Origin: JAJNBA01 sp963842295
GTDB lineage: Bacteria > Actinomycetota > UBA4738 > HRBIN12
Assembly: GCA_963842295.1 (NCBI GenBank)
Contig: CAWJFY010000005.1
Span: forward strand, 124,001 to 188,000
Length of the DNA stretch: 64,000 nucleotides
Reading direction: 5' to 3'
Part shown: piece by piece, positions 56,281-64,000 of the stretch
Layout: the number at the start of each line of letters is the position of its first letter
How positions within the stretch are numbered: position 1 is the stretch's first letter
The notes under the pieces: generated by a model
What the model was told of the DNA's origin: nothing
Databases searched by the model: none
Seen by the model: the letters and a program-made list of their open reading frames with translations, nothing else
Made by a program: the position numbers and the translations under genes

Positions 56281-58762
56281 GGCGGGTTCCTTCCGGGTCG
56301 TAGAAGACGGGCGACACGATCTCCGCGGAGATGGTGCCGCCCGGCAGCGGCGCGTACGCGATCCGGCCGTGCCGCGAGCGTCCTCGTTCGACCATCGCGA
56401 GCGCGATCGGCCTGCCCAGCGATGGGCTGACGTACGACGATGTGACGTGGCCGATCATCGACATCGGGATCCGGCCGGTGTCCTCTTCGACGAGCTGTGC
56501 GCCTTCGGGCAGCAGCTCGTTCGAGTTCAGCCCCACCAGCTGCTTCCGGTCCTCGCGCCGTGTGTCGGCCCGTCGGAGCGAGCGTCGCCCGATGAAGTCC
56601 GAGTCGTCCTTCCGGACGATCCAGCCCATGCCCAAGTCGTCCGGCGTGACCGTGCCGTCGGTGTCCTGGCCCACGATCACGAAGCCCTTCTCGGCGCGGA
56701 GGACGTGCATCGCCTCGGTGCCGTAGGGGGTGAGGCCGAATGGCGCACCGGCCGTCGTCACGGCTTCCCAGAGCTCGAGGCCGCGCCGGCCGTCGACCAG
56801 GATCTCGTACGACAGCTCGCCGGTGAAGCTCACGCGAGCGACGCGCACGGACACGCCCGCCACCTCCCCGTCGCGGAACGTCATGAACGGGAAGGTGTCG
56901 CGTCCCAGGTCGATGTCGGTGCCGACCGCGTCGAGCACCTCCCTTGCCTTCGGACCGGCGATCGTCACGTCGGCCCACTGCTCCGTCACGCTCGTGCAGT
57001 AGACGCGCAGGTCCGGCCATTCGGTCTGGAGCCATTCCTCGAAGCGGTCGAGCACCATCGCGGCGTTCCCGGTGGTGGTCGTCACGAGGAAGCGGTCCTC
57101 GCCGAGGCGCATGGCTACGCCGTCGTCGGCGACCATCCCGTCGAGGCCGAGCATGAACCCGTACCGGATCGATCCCATCGGTAGCGTGCTCATCCGGTTC
57201 GTGTACATCAGATCGAGGAACGCACCGGCGTCGGGCCCAACGACCTCGATCTTCCCGAGGGTGGAGGCATCGAGAACGCCGGCCGCGTTCCGTACGGCGA
57301 GGCATTCGTTGGCGACCGCGGTCTCTATCCCCTCCCTGTCTCTGGGGAAGTACCGCGGCCGCTTCCACTGGCCCACGTCCTCGAACACGGCCCCCTGTTC
57401 CTCGTGCCAGGCGTGGATGCGCGTCCGGCGGACGGGATCCAGGAGCTCACCGCGGTCGGGGCCTGCGATCGTCCCGTAGGAGATCGGCACGGAGGGAGGA
57501 CGGGCGTTCGTCGGTCCTTGCGCGTCGGGACCGGCGCCCAGGAGCTGATTCACGATCGCGGCCGTGAGGACCCCGCTGGTGCGGCCCTGATCGATCGCCG
57601 TCCCGATGTAGGTAGCCCGTTTGACATGCTCGACGGAGACGAGTCCGGCCTCCAGCGCCTCCGCGATATCCGCCACGGTCTGATCGCGCTGCAGGTCGAC
57701 GAAATGATCCGAGCAGTCCCCGGAGGGCTCGAGCCGGTACGCCTCGCTCGCGGCAAGCCCGTCACCGTCAGCCGATCCCACGACCTCGAGCCAGGGGGGC
57801 GCGTCTCCGGCGGGACGGAAGGACGACAGTCGCTCGTCATAGCGGAGCCCGCCCCCCGCGGACCGCCACATGGCCAGGTTCGGGTTCCACCCGCCAGAGA
57901 CGAGGAGCAGGTCGCCGTCGTTCACGGCGGCGGACAGGTCTTCTCCCACGCCGAAGGTGTACGCGATGTCCGCGCCCGCCGCCCGGAGTGCGTCTGCCGA
58001 CTCCAGGCCGGAATCGTTCGTGGTGACTATCGACGCGCGGTCTCCGGGAAGCACGCCGAACCGCTCGACGTAGGCCGCCGCCGCGGACGCGAGCATCACC
58101 CCGGGTCTGTCGTTCCCGGCGAACGCGATGAAGCGCTCGTGCGCTCCGGCGGCCAGCACGACCCGAGCCGCGCGGACGTGCCAGAGCCGCTCGAGCGTGG
58201 GGGATCGCTCGTGCGCGACCACGTAGCCGTCGTCATAGACGCCGAGGGCCGTCGTGCGGGGGAGCACCGTGACCCCGTCCGGGGGATGATCGATCCGGTG
58301 ACGTTCATCCACCAGCATCACGCGGTCGCCGCGGATCGCCGCGGCGACGGCTGCCTTCCGCCCGGCGGGACCGCCGCCGACGATCAGCGTCTCGACGTGC
58401 ACGTGCCGGTGCAGGGCGTCGATCGAAGGGACCTCTGACGGATCGGGGAGCCGCCCCACGCCGGCTCGTGGGTCCGCAACGAGCCCGTCGACGAGCTCCA
58501 CCATCGTCGCGGCGACGATCGCGTCGAACCAGGGTTGGCTCACCTCGACGAAGGCGTTCGGCTCCTCGGGCCCGGCCGTCATCACTCCTCGCGGGCGGCC
58601 GAGGATCGGGCTCGTGAAACCGCCGATGATCCCGTTGGCCAGCAGGGCACTCGCGAGGGTGTCGCCTTCGAAACCGTGGTACTCCGTCCCGTCGAAGCGG
58701 AACGTGAGGGGCTTCGAGCGGTCGATCCACGAGCCGCCTTCCGGCAGTCGTCGCGATGTCAC
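56270..58762 (-). CDS. soxA: Sarcosine oxidase alpha subunit, shorter than usual
   Basis: 830 residues where most SoxA proteins have about 960-1000. N-terminal ferredoxin-like segment (YHGFEGDTLASALLANG, RPRGVMTAGPEEPNAFVEV), a nucleotide-binding domain at about 125 (TLIVGGGPAGRKAAVAAAIR), a middle domain (VLAAGAHERFIAFAGNDRPG, LLVSGGWNPN) and a C-terminal GcvT folate domain (GVLDASTLGKIEVVGPDAGA, FTGELSYEILV, VIVGQDTDGTVTPDDLGMGW). The region between EPNAFV and the dinucleotide fold is much shorter than in well-studied enzymes. It oxidises sarcosine with SoxB and gives methylene-THF. Its GTG overlaps the soxD stop. Confidence 0.92.
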   Translation of the reverse strand: MTSRRLPEGGSWIDRSKPLTFRFDGTEYHGFEGDTLASALLANGIIGGFTSPILGRPRGVMTAGPEEPNAFVEVSQPWFDAIVAATMVELVDGLVADPRAGVGRLPDPSEVPSIDALHRHVHVETLIVGGGPAGRKAAVAAAIRGDRVMLVDERHRIDHPPDGVTVLPRTTALGVYDDGYVVAHERSPTLERLWHVRAARVVLAAGAHERFIAFAGNDRPGVMLASAAAAYVERFGVLPGDRASIVTTNDSGLESADALRAAGADIAYTFGVGEDLSAAVNDGDLLLVSGGWNPNLAMWRSAGGGLRYDERLSSFRPAGDAPPWLEVVGSADGDGLAASEAYRLEPSGDCSDHFVDLQRDQTVADIAEALEAGLVSVEHVKRATYIGTAIDQGRTSGVLTAAIVNQLLGAGPDAQGPTNARPPSVPISYGTIAGPDRGELLDPVRRTRIHAWHEEQGAVFEDVGQWKRPRYFPRDREGIETAVANECLAVRNAAGVLDASTLGKIEVVGPDAGAFLDLMYTNRMSTLPMGSIRYGFMLGLDGMVADDGVAMRLGEDRFLVTTTTGNAAMVLDRFEEWLQTEWPDLRVYCTSVTEQWADVTIAGPKAREVLDAVGTDIDLGRDTFPFMTFRDGEVAGVSVRVARVSFTGELSYEILVDGRRGLELWEAVTTAGAPFGLTPYGTEAMHVLRAEKGFVIVGQDTDGTVTPDDLGMGWIVRKDDSDFIGRRSLRRADTRREDRKQLVGLNSNELLPEGAQLVEEDTGRIPMSMIGHVTSSYVSPSLGRPIALAMVERGRSRHGRIAYAPLPGGTISAEIVSPVFYDPEGTRRDG

Positions 58763-59031
58763 GACGGTGGCTCCTCGTCGATCCGGTACGTCGCGACGAA
58801 CCGATGCGTCGAAGTGTCCCGGACCGCGTTGAACCACCGCCGGCAGCCGTGTACGTGGTACCAGCGCTCGCGGAACGGTCCCAGCGGGTTGTCCCGCATG
58901 AACAGGAACTCCGCCCACTCCTCATCGGAGAGGGCATCTGGGTTCTCGGGATAGGCGATGTGCGCCTGGCCGCCGTACCGGAACTCGATCTCGTCGCGTG
59001 GACCGCACCAGGGGCACCGGATCAGCAACAC
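58759..59031 (-). CDS. soxD: Sarcosine oxidase delta subunit
   Basis: 90 residues, normal for SoxD. The zinc ligands are in CPWCGPRDEIEFRYGGQA and HVHGCRRWFN; the WYHVHGCRRWFNAVRDT segment is a clear family marker. It is a small structural subunit that carries zinc in the heterotetramer. It starts at GTG one base after the stop of the YjbR-type gene and overlaps the soxA start by 4 nt, so the order soxB, yjbR, soxD, soxA, soxG is one operon. Confidence 0.93.
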   Translation of the reverse strand: MLLIRCPWCGPRDEIEFRYGGQAHIAYPENPDALSDEEWAEFLFMRDNPLGPFRERWYHVHGCRRWFNAVRDTSTHRFVATYRIDEEPPS

Positions 59032-59032
59032 G

Positions 59033-59374
59033 TTAGCGAGCCTCCAAGTCGAACGACGCGACGATCCGCTTCGGCGCCGTGAGCCGCCATGCCTCTGTGA
59101 TCAGCTCGCGCACTTCGTCGCGGTCCGCCGTCCTCAGGCGGACGCCCACCCAACCACTCGGCCCGACGTACGGAGGGACGAAGAACGTCTCGGGGTCCAT
59201 GAAGGTGAGTGCGCGCTGCTCGTCATGGGTGCTCTTGACCCAGGCCTCCCGCTCGCCCTCGGACAGCATCACGAAGATCTTCTTGCGCACCCGGAACGTC
59301 GGCTGTCCCCAGGTCTCCTGCTCGGTCGCATCGGGCAGTGCCAACGCGATCCTCCGAAGGGTGTCTTTCCTCAT
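59033..59374 (-). CDS. MmcQ/YjbR family protein inserted in the sox operon
   Basis: 113 residues. The family pattern is clear: IALALPDATEQETWGQPTFRV, KKIFVMLSEGEREAWV, then FFVPPYVGPSGWVGVRLR and a C-terminal helix LITEAWRLTAPKRIV. These proteins have a double-wing fold and unknown role. It lies between soxB (27 nt away) and soxD (1 nt away), a place normally empty in soxBDAG operons, which suggests co-expression rather than a chance neighbour. Confidence 0.88.
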   Translation of the reverse strand: MRKDTLRRIALALPDATEQETWGQPTFRVRKKIFVMLSEGEREAWVKSTHDEQRALTFMDPETFFVPPYVGPSGWVGVRLRTADRDEVRELITEAWRLTAPKRIVASFDLEAR

Positions 59375-59401
59375 GTCAGTCCGCTTCCATATCCGCGGAC
59401 A

Positions 59402-60601
59402 TCAATGCGCGACCGCCGCGGCGCCGTGCTCGTCGATCAGCGCGCCAGTCGTGAATCGGTCCAGCGAGAAGGGCCGCACGAGCTCGGACGGCTCACCGGT
59501 CGCGATCGTCTCCGCGTAGGCCCATCCGGCACCGGGCGTCGCTTTGAAGCCTCCCGTGCCCCAGCCGCAGTTCAGGAACAGACCCTCGATCGGAGCAAGC
59601 CCCACGATCGGCGAGGCGTCCGGACACACGTCCACGATCCCGCCCCACGTCCGGAGAAGCTTCGCGTGGGCGAAGATCGGGAAGAGCTCCACGGCCGCGG
59701 TCAGCTGCTGCTCGATCACGTGGAACGACCCACGCTGCGCGTAGCCGTTGTAGGCATCGATGCCCGCGCCCATCACGAGCTCGCCCTTGTCGGCCTGCGA
59801 GACGTAGACGTGCACCTTGTTCGACATCACGACGCAATCGAGGACGGGTTCATAGAGGGCGCTCACCAACGCCTGCAGCGGGTGGGACTGCAGGGGGAGG
59901 CGCAGCCCGACCATCGAGGCCAACACGCTGGTGTGCCCCGCCGCGGCGAGGGCCACCTTCGCACCGCGGATGTCGCCCCGCGTCGTCGCGACACCCTCCA
60001 CGCGACCGTCCGGGCCGCGAAGGAAGCCCGTGACCTCCGCGTGCTCAACGATGTCGACACCGAGCTCGCTCGCTCTCGTGGCGTACGCCCACGCGACCTT
60101 GTCGTGCCGCGCGACCCCTCCCCGGCGCTGGAGTGTCGCCCCCATCACGGGGTATCGGAGGGTCGGCGAGATGTTCACGAGCGGGCAGAACCCCGTGACC
60201 TCCTCGGGCGTGAGCCACTCCGCGTCCACGCCATTCAGCCGGTTCGCGTTGACCCGGCGCATCGAGGAGCGCACCTCGCCGAGGTCGTGCGCAAGGTTCA
60301 GCACGCCCCGCTGGGAGAACTCGACGTCGGATCCGAGCTCTTCTTCGAGTCCCTCCCAGAGCTTCAGCGAGTGCTCGTAGATCGCCACCGACTCGTCCCA
60401 GAGGTAGTTCGATCGGATGATGGTGGTGTTGCGGGCCATGTTGCCGCCGGCCAGCCAGCCCTTCTCGACCACGCAGACGTCGGTGATGCCGTGGTTCTTC
60501 GCGAGGTAGTAGGCCGTCGCGAGTCCATGGCCGCCGCCGCCCACGATCACGACCTCGTAGGTCGGCTTCGGCTCGGCGGCTCGCCAGTAGCGCGTTCCCA
60601 T
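59402..60601 (-). CDS. soxB: Sarcosine oxidase beta subunit
   Basis: 399 residues. FAD motif VVIVGGGGHGLATAYYLAK, then ARNTTIIRSNYLWDESVAIY and VNANRLNGVDAEWLTPEE. His at about 166 in RRGGVARHDKVAW is at the place of the His that carries covalent FMN in characterised SoxB. The end has CGWGTGGFKATPGAGWAYAE. With SoxA it oxidises sarcosine to glycine and a one-carbon unit. A TTGACG (60633-60638) and a GAGTCT (60610-60615) stand 17 nt apart just upstream, suggesting a promoter very close to the ATG. First gene of the operon. Confidence 0.94.
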   Translation of the reverse strand: MGTRYWRAAEPKPTYEVVIVGGGGHGLATAYYLAKNHGITDVCVVEKGWLAGGNMARNTTIIRSNYLWDESVAIYEHSLKLWEGLEEELGSDVEFSQRGVLNLAHDLGEVRSSMRRVNANRLNGVDAEWLTPEEVTGFCPLVNISPTLRYPVMGATLQRRGGVARHDKVAWAYATRASELGVDIVEHAEVTGFLRGPDGRVEGVATTRGDIRGAKVALAAAGHTSVLASMVGLRLPLQSHPLQALVSALYEPVLDCVVMSNKVHVYVSQADKGELVMGAGIDAYNGYAQRGSFHVIEQQLTAAVELFPIFAHAKLLRTWGGIVDVCPDASPIVGLAPIEGLFLNCGWGTGGFKATPGAGWAYAETIATGEPSELVRPFSLDRFTTGALIDEHGAAAVAH

Positions 60602-60714
60602 CCGAGACGAGACTCCGCGACCCGCCGCTCACCGTCAATCCAGCGACCATCTCGCGGGATCGGCGGCGTCCGGCTGATATACGTTGACTCGAGCGAGGCT
60701 CTCGCGCCGGAGGG

Positions 60715-61209
60715 ATGGTGCACGACGTGAGCGAGGCAGGCGAAGGAGCGGGCAAGGCCCTGGACGGCCTGCGTCCCACGCGCGAGGACTACGCGGTGGC
60801 CCCGATCCTGGAGTCCTTCAACTGGGCGGAATGCTTGGGTTCCGTGGAGGACGCGGATTGGTACATGGTTGCCTTCCGATCGGTCCGGAGCGTGGATGCC
60901 GACGACAGGCTCCTCTACGAGCTCGATGCCCGCGCCCACGAGGAGGCGATCGCGCACTCGGGCCTGTTGCACTATTTCGGAGGGGAACTCGACGAGGAGC
61001 GACGCTGTGTGTCCTTCTGCGTGTGGCAGGACCGCACTCGAGCCGCGGAGGCGGCCGGTTTGCCGAGGCACCGGGACGCCATCGGCGCGGCCGTCAGCAT
61101 GTACGAGTCGTACGTGCTCGAGCGGTACCGGATCACCGCCCACGGCGGCGAGGTCACGATCGAGGAGATCGAGCCACCGCAGCCGTCGGAGGCGCTCAGC
61201 CGAGTCTGA
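60715..61209 (+). CDS. Conserved protein of unknown function, dimeric-barrel-like
   Basis: 164 residues. Core: ESFNWAECLGSVEDADWYMV, then ALSRSVRS-like strand (FRSVRSVDADDRLLYELDA), HYFGGELDEERRCVSFCVWQ and HRDAIGAAVSMYESYVLERY. The alternation of strands and helices and the FCVWQDRTRAAEAAGLPRHR segment resemble heme-degrading or ABM-type dimeric barrels, but no catalytic residue is apparent. GGAGGG precedes the ATG. It lies divergent from soxB and 10 nt before the ammonia-lyase-like gene, so it may share that transcript. Confidence 0.62.
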   Translation: MVHDVSEAGEGAGKALDGLRPTREDYAVAPILESFNWAECLGSVEDADWYMVAFRSVRSVDADDRLLYELDARAHEEAIAHSGLLHYFGGELDEERRCVSFCVWQDRTRAAEAAGLPRHRDAIGAAVSMYESYVLERYRITAHGGEVTIEEIEPPQPSEALSRV

Positions 61210-61219
61210 GCGCGTTCCG

Positions 61220-62653
61220 GTGACGATCTCGCTGACCGGTTCGGACCTGACGATCGAAGACGTCGTCGCCGTGGCGCGCCGGATCGAGACCGTTTCGCTC
61301 GATCCCGCTGGCCGCGAGGCGATGGAGCGTGGCCGACAGGTCGTCGATCGCGCGCTCGAACGAGGCGACGAGGTCTACGGCCTCACGACCGGCGTCGGGC
61401 CCTTGAACGGAGTGCGAGTCTCCGGTTCGCCCGGAGAGAGCCGAACGTTCGATCGCGCGCTGATCGGGCGACATCGCGTCGGACAAGGGCCTCCGGCGCC
61501 GAGGGAGGTGGTCCGAGCGATGATCGTCTGTCTCGCGAACACCCTGGCGCGCGGGTTCGCCGGCGTCCGGCCCGCCGTGGTCGACGCGCTCTGCGGGCTC
61601 CTCGATGGGATGGAGCCCGAGGTTCGGATCCTCGGCTCGGTCGGGCAAGCGGATCTGACCGCGAACGCGGACCTGGCGGCCGCGATCTTGAACGATCTCG
61701 ACCTGGTTCCCGGCGAAGGCCTCGCCCTGCTGAACAACAACGCCTTCTCGGCCGGCTGGTCGGTTCTCGCGCTGGCGGAGGCCGGCACCCTGCTCGATGC
61801 GATGGAGGCGTCGGGGGCGTTGGCGCTCGAGGGCTTCGCCGCGAGCCCCTCGTCGCTCCATCCCGACGTGGCCGAGGCTCGGCCCTACGAGGGTCTGATC
61901 GCATCTCTCGGTGCGCTCCGGGAACAGCTGGAGGGCAGTGCGTTCTTCGAAGCCGGTCATGCGCGGAACCTCCAGGATCCCCTCAGCTTCCGGAACGCAG
62001 CCCATGTGCTGGGTGCCGCCAGAGACGCCTTGGGATTCGCCCGGCGTCAGGTCTCGATCGAGCTCAACGCCGCCCAGGGGAACCCGCTCGTGCTGGTCGG
62101 TGAGGATCGCGTCATCTCCGTGGCGAACTTCGAGGCTCAGCCGATCGCGTCGGCGATGGATGCGCTCCGGCTCGGGCTCGCACCCGCGGTCGGTGCCTCC
62201 GCGGAGCGGTCGGTGAAGCTGCTCGAGCACTCGTGGTCGGGCCTTCCCACCGGGCTGACGCCGCAGGAGAGCGACATCGGCCTCGCGGTCCTCGGGATCG
62301 CCGTCCAGGCCATCGATGCCGAGGTCCGTTCGCTCGCGCAGCCGGTCTCGCTCGGGCCAGGCTCCACGTCGCTCGCGGACGGGATCGAGGATCGCATGAC
62401 GATGGCTCCCCTGACCGCGAGGCGCACCTCGGAGTTGGTGGCGCTCGCCGAGCGGGTGGCGGCGATCGAGCTCGTGGTGGCTGCGCAGGCGGTCGAGCTG
62501 CGGGAGGGGGCGCCTTCGGGCCGCGGCACCTCTCGGACCCATTCGGCCGTGCGGAGGGTGGTCCCCTTCGTCGGCGAAGGAGATCCCCTCCCGCAGGACC
62601 TGGAACCGGTCGTGACGCTGGTCCGGTCGGGCCGGCTCTCAACCTTCGGCTGA
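61220..62653 (+). CDS. Histidine/phenylalanine ammonia-lyase homologue lacking the MIO tripeptide
   Basis: 477 residues, HutH-like length. The catalytic Tyr is at about 53 (YGLTTGVG). Where HAL and PAL have GSVGASGDLAPL, whose Ala-Ser-Gly cyclises into the MIO electrophile, this protein reads GSVGQADLTANADLA (about 139-153), so the MIO cannot form. Other family segments remain: LLNNNAFSAGWSVLALAEA, QGNPLVLVGEDRVISVANFE and ARRTSELVALAERVAAIE. The histidine-contact His of GNFH reads NFE. It may catalyse another reaction or be a non-catalytic homologue. The GTG start begins the family domain. Confidence 0.88.
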   Translation: MTISLTGSDLTIEDVVAVARRIETVSLDPAGREAMERGRQVVDRALERGDEVYGLTTGVGPLNGVRVSGSPGESRTFDRALIGRHRVGQGPPAPREVVRAMIVCLANTLARGFAGVRPAVVDALCGLLDGMEPEVRILGSVGQADLTANADLAAAILNDLDLVPGEGLALLNNNAFSAGWSVLALAEAGTLLDAMEASGALALEGFAASPSSLHPDVAEARPYEGLIASLGALREQLEGSAFFEAGHARNLQDPLSFRNAAHVLGAARDALGFARRQVSIELNAAQGNPLVLVGEDRVISVANFEAQPIASAMDALRLGLAPAVGASAERSVKLLEHSWSGLPTGLTPQESDIGLAVLGIAVQAIDAEVRSLAQPVSLGPGSTSLADGIEDRMTMAPLTARRTSELVALAERVAAIELVVAAQAVELREGAPSGRGTSRTHSAVRRVVPFVGEGDPLPQDLEPVVTLVRSGRLSTFG

Positions 62654-62661
62654 GAGCCGGC
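62631..62661. terminator. Hairpin between the ammonia-lyase-like gene and the osmoprotectant operon
   Basis: A perfect 11-bp stem (62631-62641 with 62651-62661) and a 9-nt loop lie at the convergent ends; the right arm begins at the ammonia-lyase stop codon. Confidence 0.7.
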
Positions 62662-62669
62662 CGACCCGC

Positions 62670-63599
62670 CTAGACCAGCCCGTTCGCCGCGAGGAACTCG
62701 CGGGCGACGTCCGTGGGCTCCTGCTTGTCGATGTCGACGGCCGCGTTCATCGCGGTCATCGCGTCGTTCGTGAGGAGTGCGTTGACCTCGTTGATGACTC
62801 CCATGAAGTCGTCGGCTCCGAGCTCGTCCAGCTTCGCCTGATCGATCACGAAGACCACGTTCTGGAAGCCGAAGACGCCCTCGGGGTCCTCCAGGACCGT
62901 GTACTTGCCGCTCGCGAGCTGGGCATCGGTCGAGAAGACGTTGGCCGCCTCGATGTCCCCGCTGTCGAGCGCCTGGTACTGGAGTCCGAACGCCAGCTGC
63001 TTGAATTTCGCCTCGGTGAGGCCGTACACCTCCTGCATCCCCCGGAACCCCTGATACCGATCCTTGAACTCCGGTCGCGCCCCGACCGTGAAGGTGCCGA
63101 GCTTCTTCAGATCGGCCACGGTGGCCAGCCCTTCGGCTTCGGCCGTCTCCTTGGTCACGGCGATCGCGTCGACGTCGAAGAACGGCGTCGCTTCGCTCAC
63201 GGTTTGCCCGCGGCTCTCGTAGAAGTCCGTCGCGAGGCCCAGGGTCTCCTCGGCGCTCTTGGGGATGATGTCCTGCCCGGCGCTCACGGCCACGGCGACA
63301 CCGGTGTACTCGGGGTAGCCGTCGATCTCACCGCTCTCGAGCGCCACATCGATGATCTCGGTGCTCCCGACGTTCGATTTCAGCTCGACCGTGTACCCCT
63401 GAGCTTCGAGGGCCTGCGTGTAGAGCTCCCCGAGGATGAACTCCTCGGTGAAGTCCTTCGTGCCGATCGTGACGGTCGGCTTGCCCTCGCCCGGAAGCCC
63501 GGCGTCCTCGTCAGCCGCAGGAGGGGTGTCCTCCCCGCATGCGGCCAGGACGGTGAGCGACATCGCGATCACGAGCCAGCTTCGTATGGACGTCGTCAT
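62670..63599 (-). CDS. Osmoprotectant (betaine/choline) ABC solute-binding lipoprotein, OpuC/YehZ type
   Basis: 309 residues. Signal ending in the lipobox LAAC, then an acidic linker. The QAT-type binding domain has VTIGTKDFTEEFILGELYT, LKSNVGSTEIIDVALESGE, IDGYPEYTGVAVAV, FTVGARPEFKDRYQGFRGMQ and YQALDSGDIEAANVFSTDAQ, as in glycine betaine, carnitine and choline binding proteins. GGGAGGAT lies before the ATG. It follows the permease gene by 34 nt on the same strand. It fits uptake of betaine or choline for the demethylation enzymes. Confidence 0.92.
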   Translation of the reverse strand: MTTSIRSWLVIAMSLTVLAACGEDTPPAADEDAGLPGEGKPTVTIGTKDFTEEFILGELYTQALEAQGYTVELKSNVGSTEIIDVALESGEIDGYPEYTGVAVAVSAGQDIIPKSAEETLGLATDFYESRGQTVSEATPFFDVDAIAVTKETAEAEGLATVADLKKLGTFTVGARPEFKDRYQGFRGMQEVYGLTEAKFKQLAFGLQYQALDSGDIEAANVFSTDAQLASGKYTVLEDPEGVFGFQNVVFVIDQAKLDELGADDFMGVINEVNALLTNDAMTAMNAAVDIDKQEPTDVAREFLAANGLV

Positions 63600-63633
63600 G
63601 GCGATCCTCCCTTCCTCCCCCTCGAGGGGTCTC

Positions 63634-64000
63634 TCATACTCCTACGTTGAGTGCGGGCTCGCTCGCCGGAGGTTCGATCATGACGTCGACAGGTCCCTTC
63701 CCTCCTCGGATCCCCTTCGGCGTCAGCGCCCGCTGCAGCAGCGCGAAGAGTCCTTCCGCGGCGAACGCCAGGCCGGTGATCACCATCGAGCCAGCCACCA
63801 CGCCGGCCAGCTCGTAGCTCGGTTGGTTGAAGATGATGTCGCCCAGGCCGCCACCGCCGGCGATCGCGGCGAGCGTTCCCGTCGCGATCACGTAGACCAC
63901 GGCGGTGCGGATGCCCGCGAAGATCAATGGCAGGGCGAGAGGGAGCTCGACCTTCGTGAGCACCTGGACCGGACGCATGCCCATCCCGCGGGCGGCCTCG
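63634..64000 (-). CDS. Osmoprotectant ABC permease, OpuC/YehW type, cut by the window edge
   Basis: About 122 codons are visible; the N-terminus lies outside. The EAA loop reads EAARGMGMRPVQVLTKVELP at the very edge, followed by AGIRTAVVYVIATGTLAAIA, GGGGLGDIIFNQ and a further helix VVAGSMVITGLAFAAEGLF, then a soluble tail (PASEPALNVGV). This is the typical end of a betaine-type QAT permease. The gene precedes the binding protein on the same strand, and the ATPase is probably further outside. Confidence 0.88.
   Translation of the reverse strand, partial: EAARGMGMRPVQVLTKVELPLALPLIFAGIRTAVVYVIATGTLAAIAGGGGLGDIIFNQPSYELAGVVAGSMVITGLAFAAEGLFALLQRALTPKGIRGGKGPVDVMIEPPASEPALNVGV

Noticed and set aside
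1..64000. tRNA, rRNA, CRISPR arrays, insertion sequences or prophage genes
   Set aside because: No cloverleaf-like sequences, repeated spacers, transposase motifs or terminal inverted repeats were seen on either strand.

Overview
The window is 64 kb of GC-rich, very gene-dense bacterial chromosome. It most likely comes from an uncultured member of the Actinomycetota. Pointers are a CIRCE-controlled groEL with no adjacent groES, remains of an F420-type luciferase-like oxidoreductase, an MMPL transporter under a TetR regulator, DUF3054 and DUF6457 proteins, frequent GTG and TTG starts, and TANNNT hexamers 6-7 nt before at least nine start codons, a pattern expected of leaderless actinobacterial transcripts. 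No rRNA, tRNA, CRISPR array, insertion sequence or phage gene was recognised. No gap between genes exceeds 300 bases.

Region 1 (1-16 kb) is housekeeping and cell-surface. It holds a truncated S9 peptidase, groEL behind a CIRCE operator, a hotdog thioesterase, an SLH/NlpC-P60 wall hydrolase, a YjbQ protein, a GroES-like protein, a HemK/PrmC-like methyltransferase overlapping a complete S9 peptidase, and molybdenum-cofactor genes (moaA, a DUF6457 protein and a MogA-XdhC fusion). The fusion gene leads into a tightly overlapping run of methyltransferase, sulfatase, phospholipase C-type phosphoesterase and a membrane-anchored protein.

Region 2 (16-37.6 kb) is mixed. It contains a nitrilase-family hydrolase, a lysine 2,3-aminomutase-type radical SAM enzyme, two related PAS/GGDEF/EAL proteins (one with a degenerate GGDEF motif) flanking a transketolase and a DEAD-box helicase, a lipoprotein, and a TetR regulator facing an MMPL transporter gene that carries four single-base insertions. 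It continues with an AlkD-like repair protein, an internally deleted luciferase-like oxidoreductase, small membrane proteins, an alpha/beta hydrolase, an atypical SDR, an orphan PotD-like lipoprotein and an MFS transporter.

Region 3 (37.6-64 kb) looks like an uptake and demethylation region for quaternary amines. It has a complete PotABCD-type ABC transporter, choline dehydrogenase, a six-gene forward run (nucleotidyltransferase-like protein, metallophosphoesterase, APC permease, second metallophosphoesterase, dimethylglycine oxidase-like enzyme, DmdA-like GcvT-fold demethylase), a methylenetetrahydrofolate reductase, a soxB-yjbR-soxD-soxA-soxG sarcosine oxidase operon with a frameshifted soxG, an ammonia-lyase homologue without the MIO tripeptide, and an osmoprotectant ABC system running off the right edge. 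Together these suggest choline/betaine to dimethylglycine to sarcosine to glycine catabolism, with tetrahydrofolate taking the methyl groups. No classical betaine demethylase is visible. The DmdA-like protein is the most interesting candidate to fill that step; this is inference.
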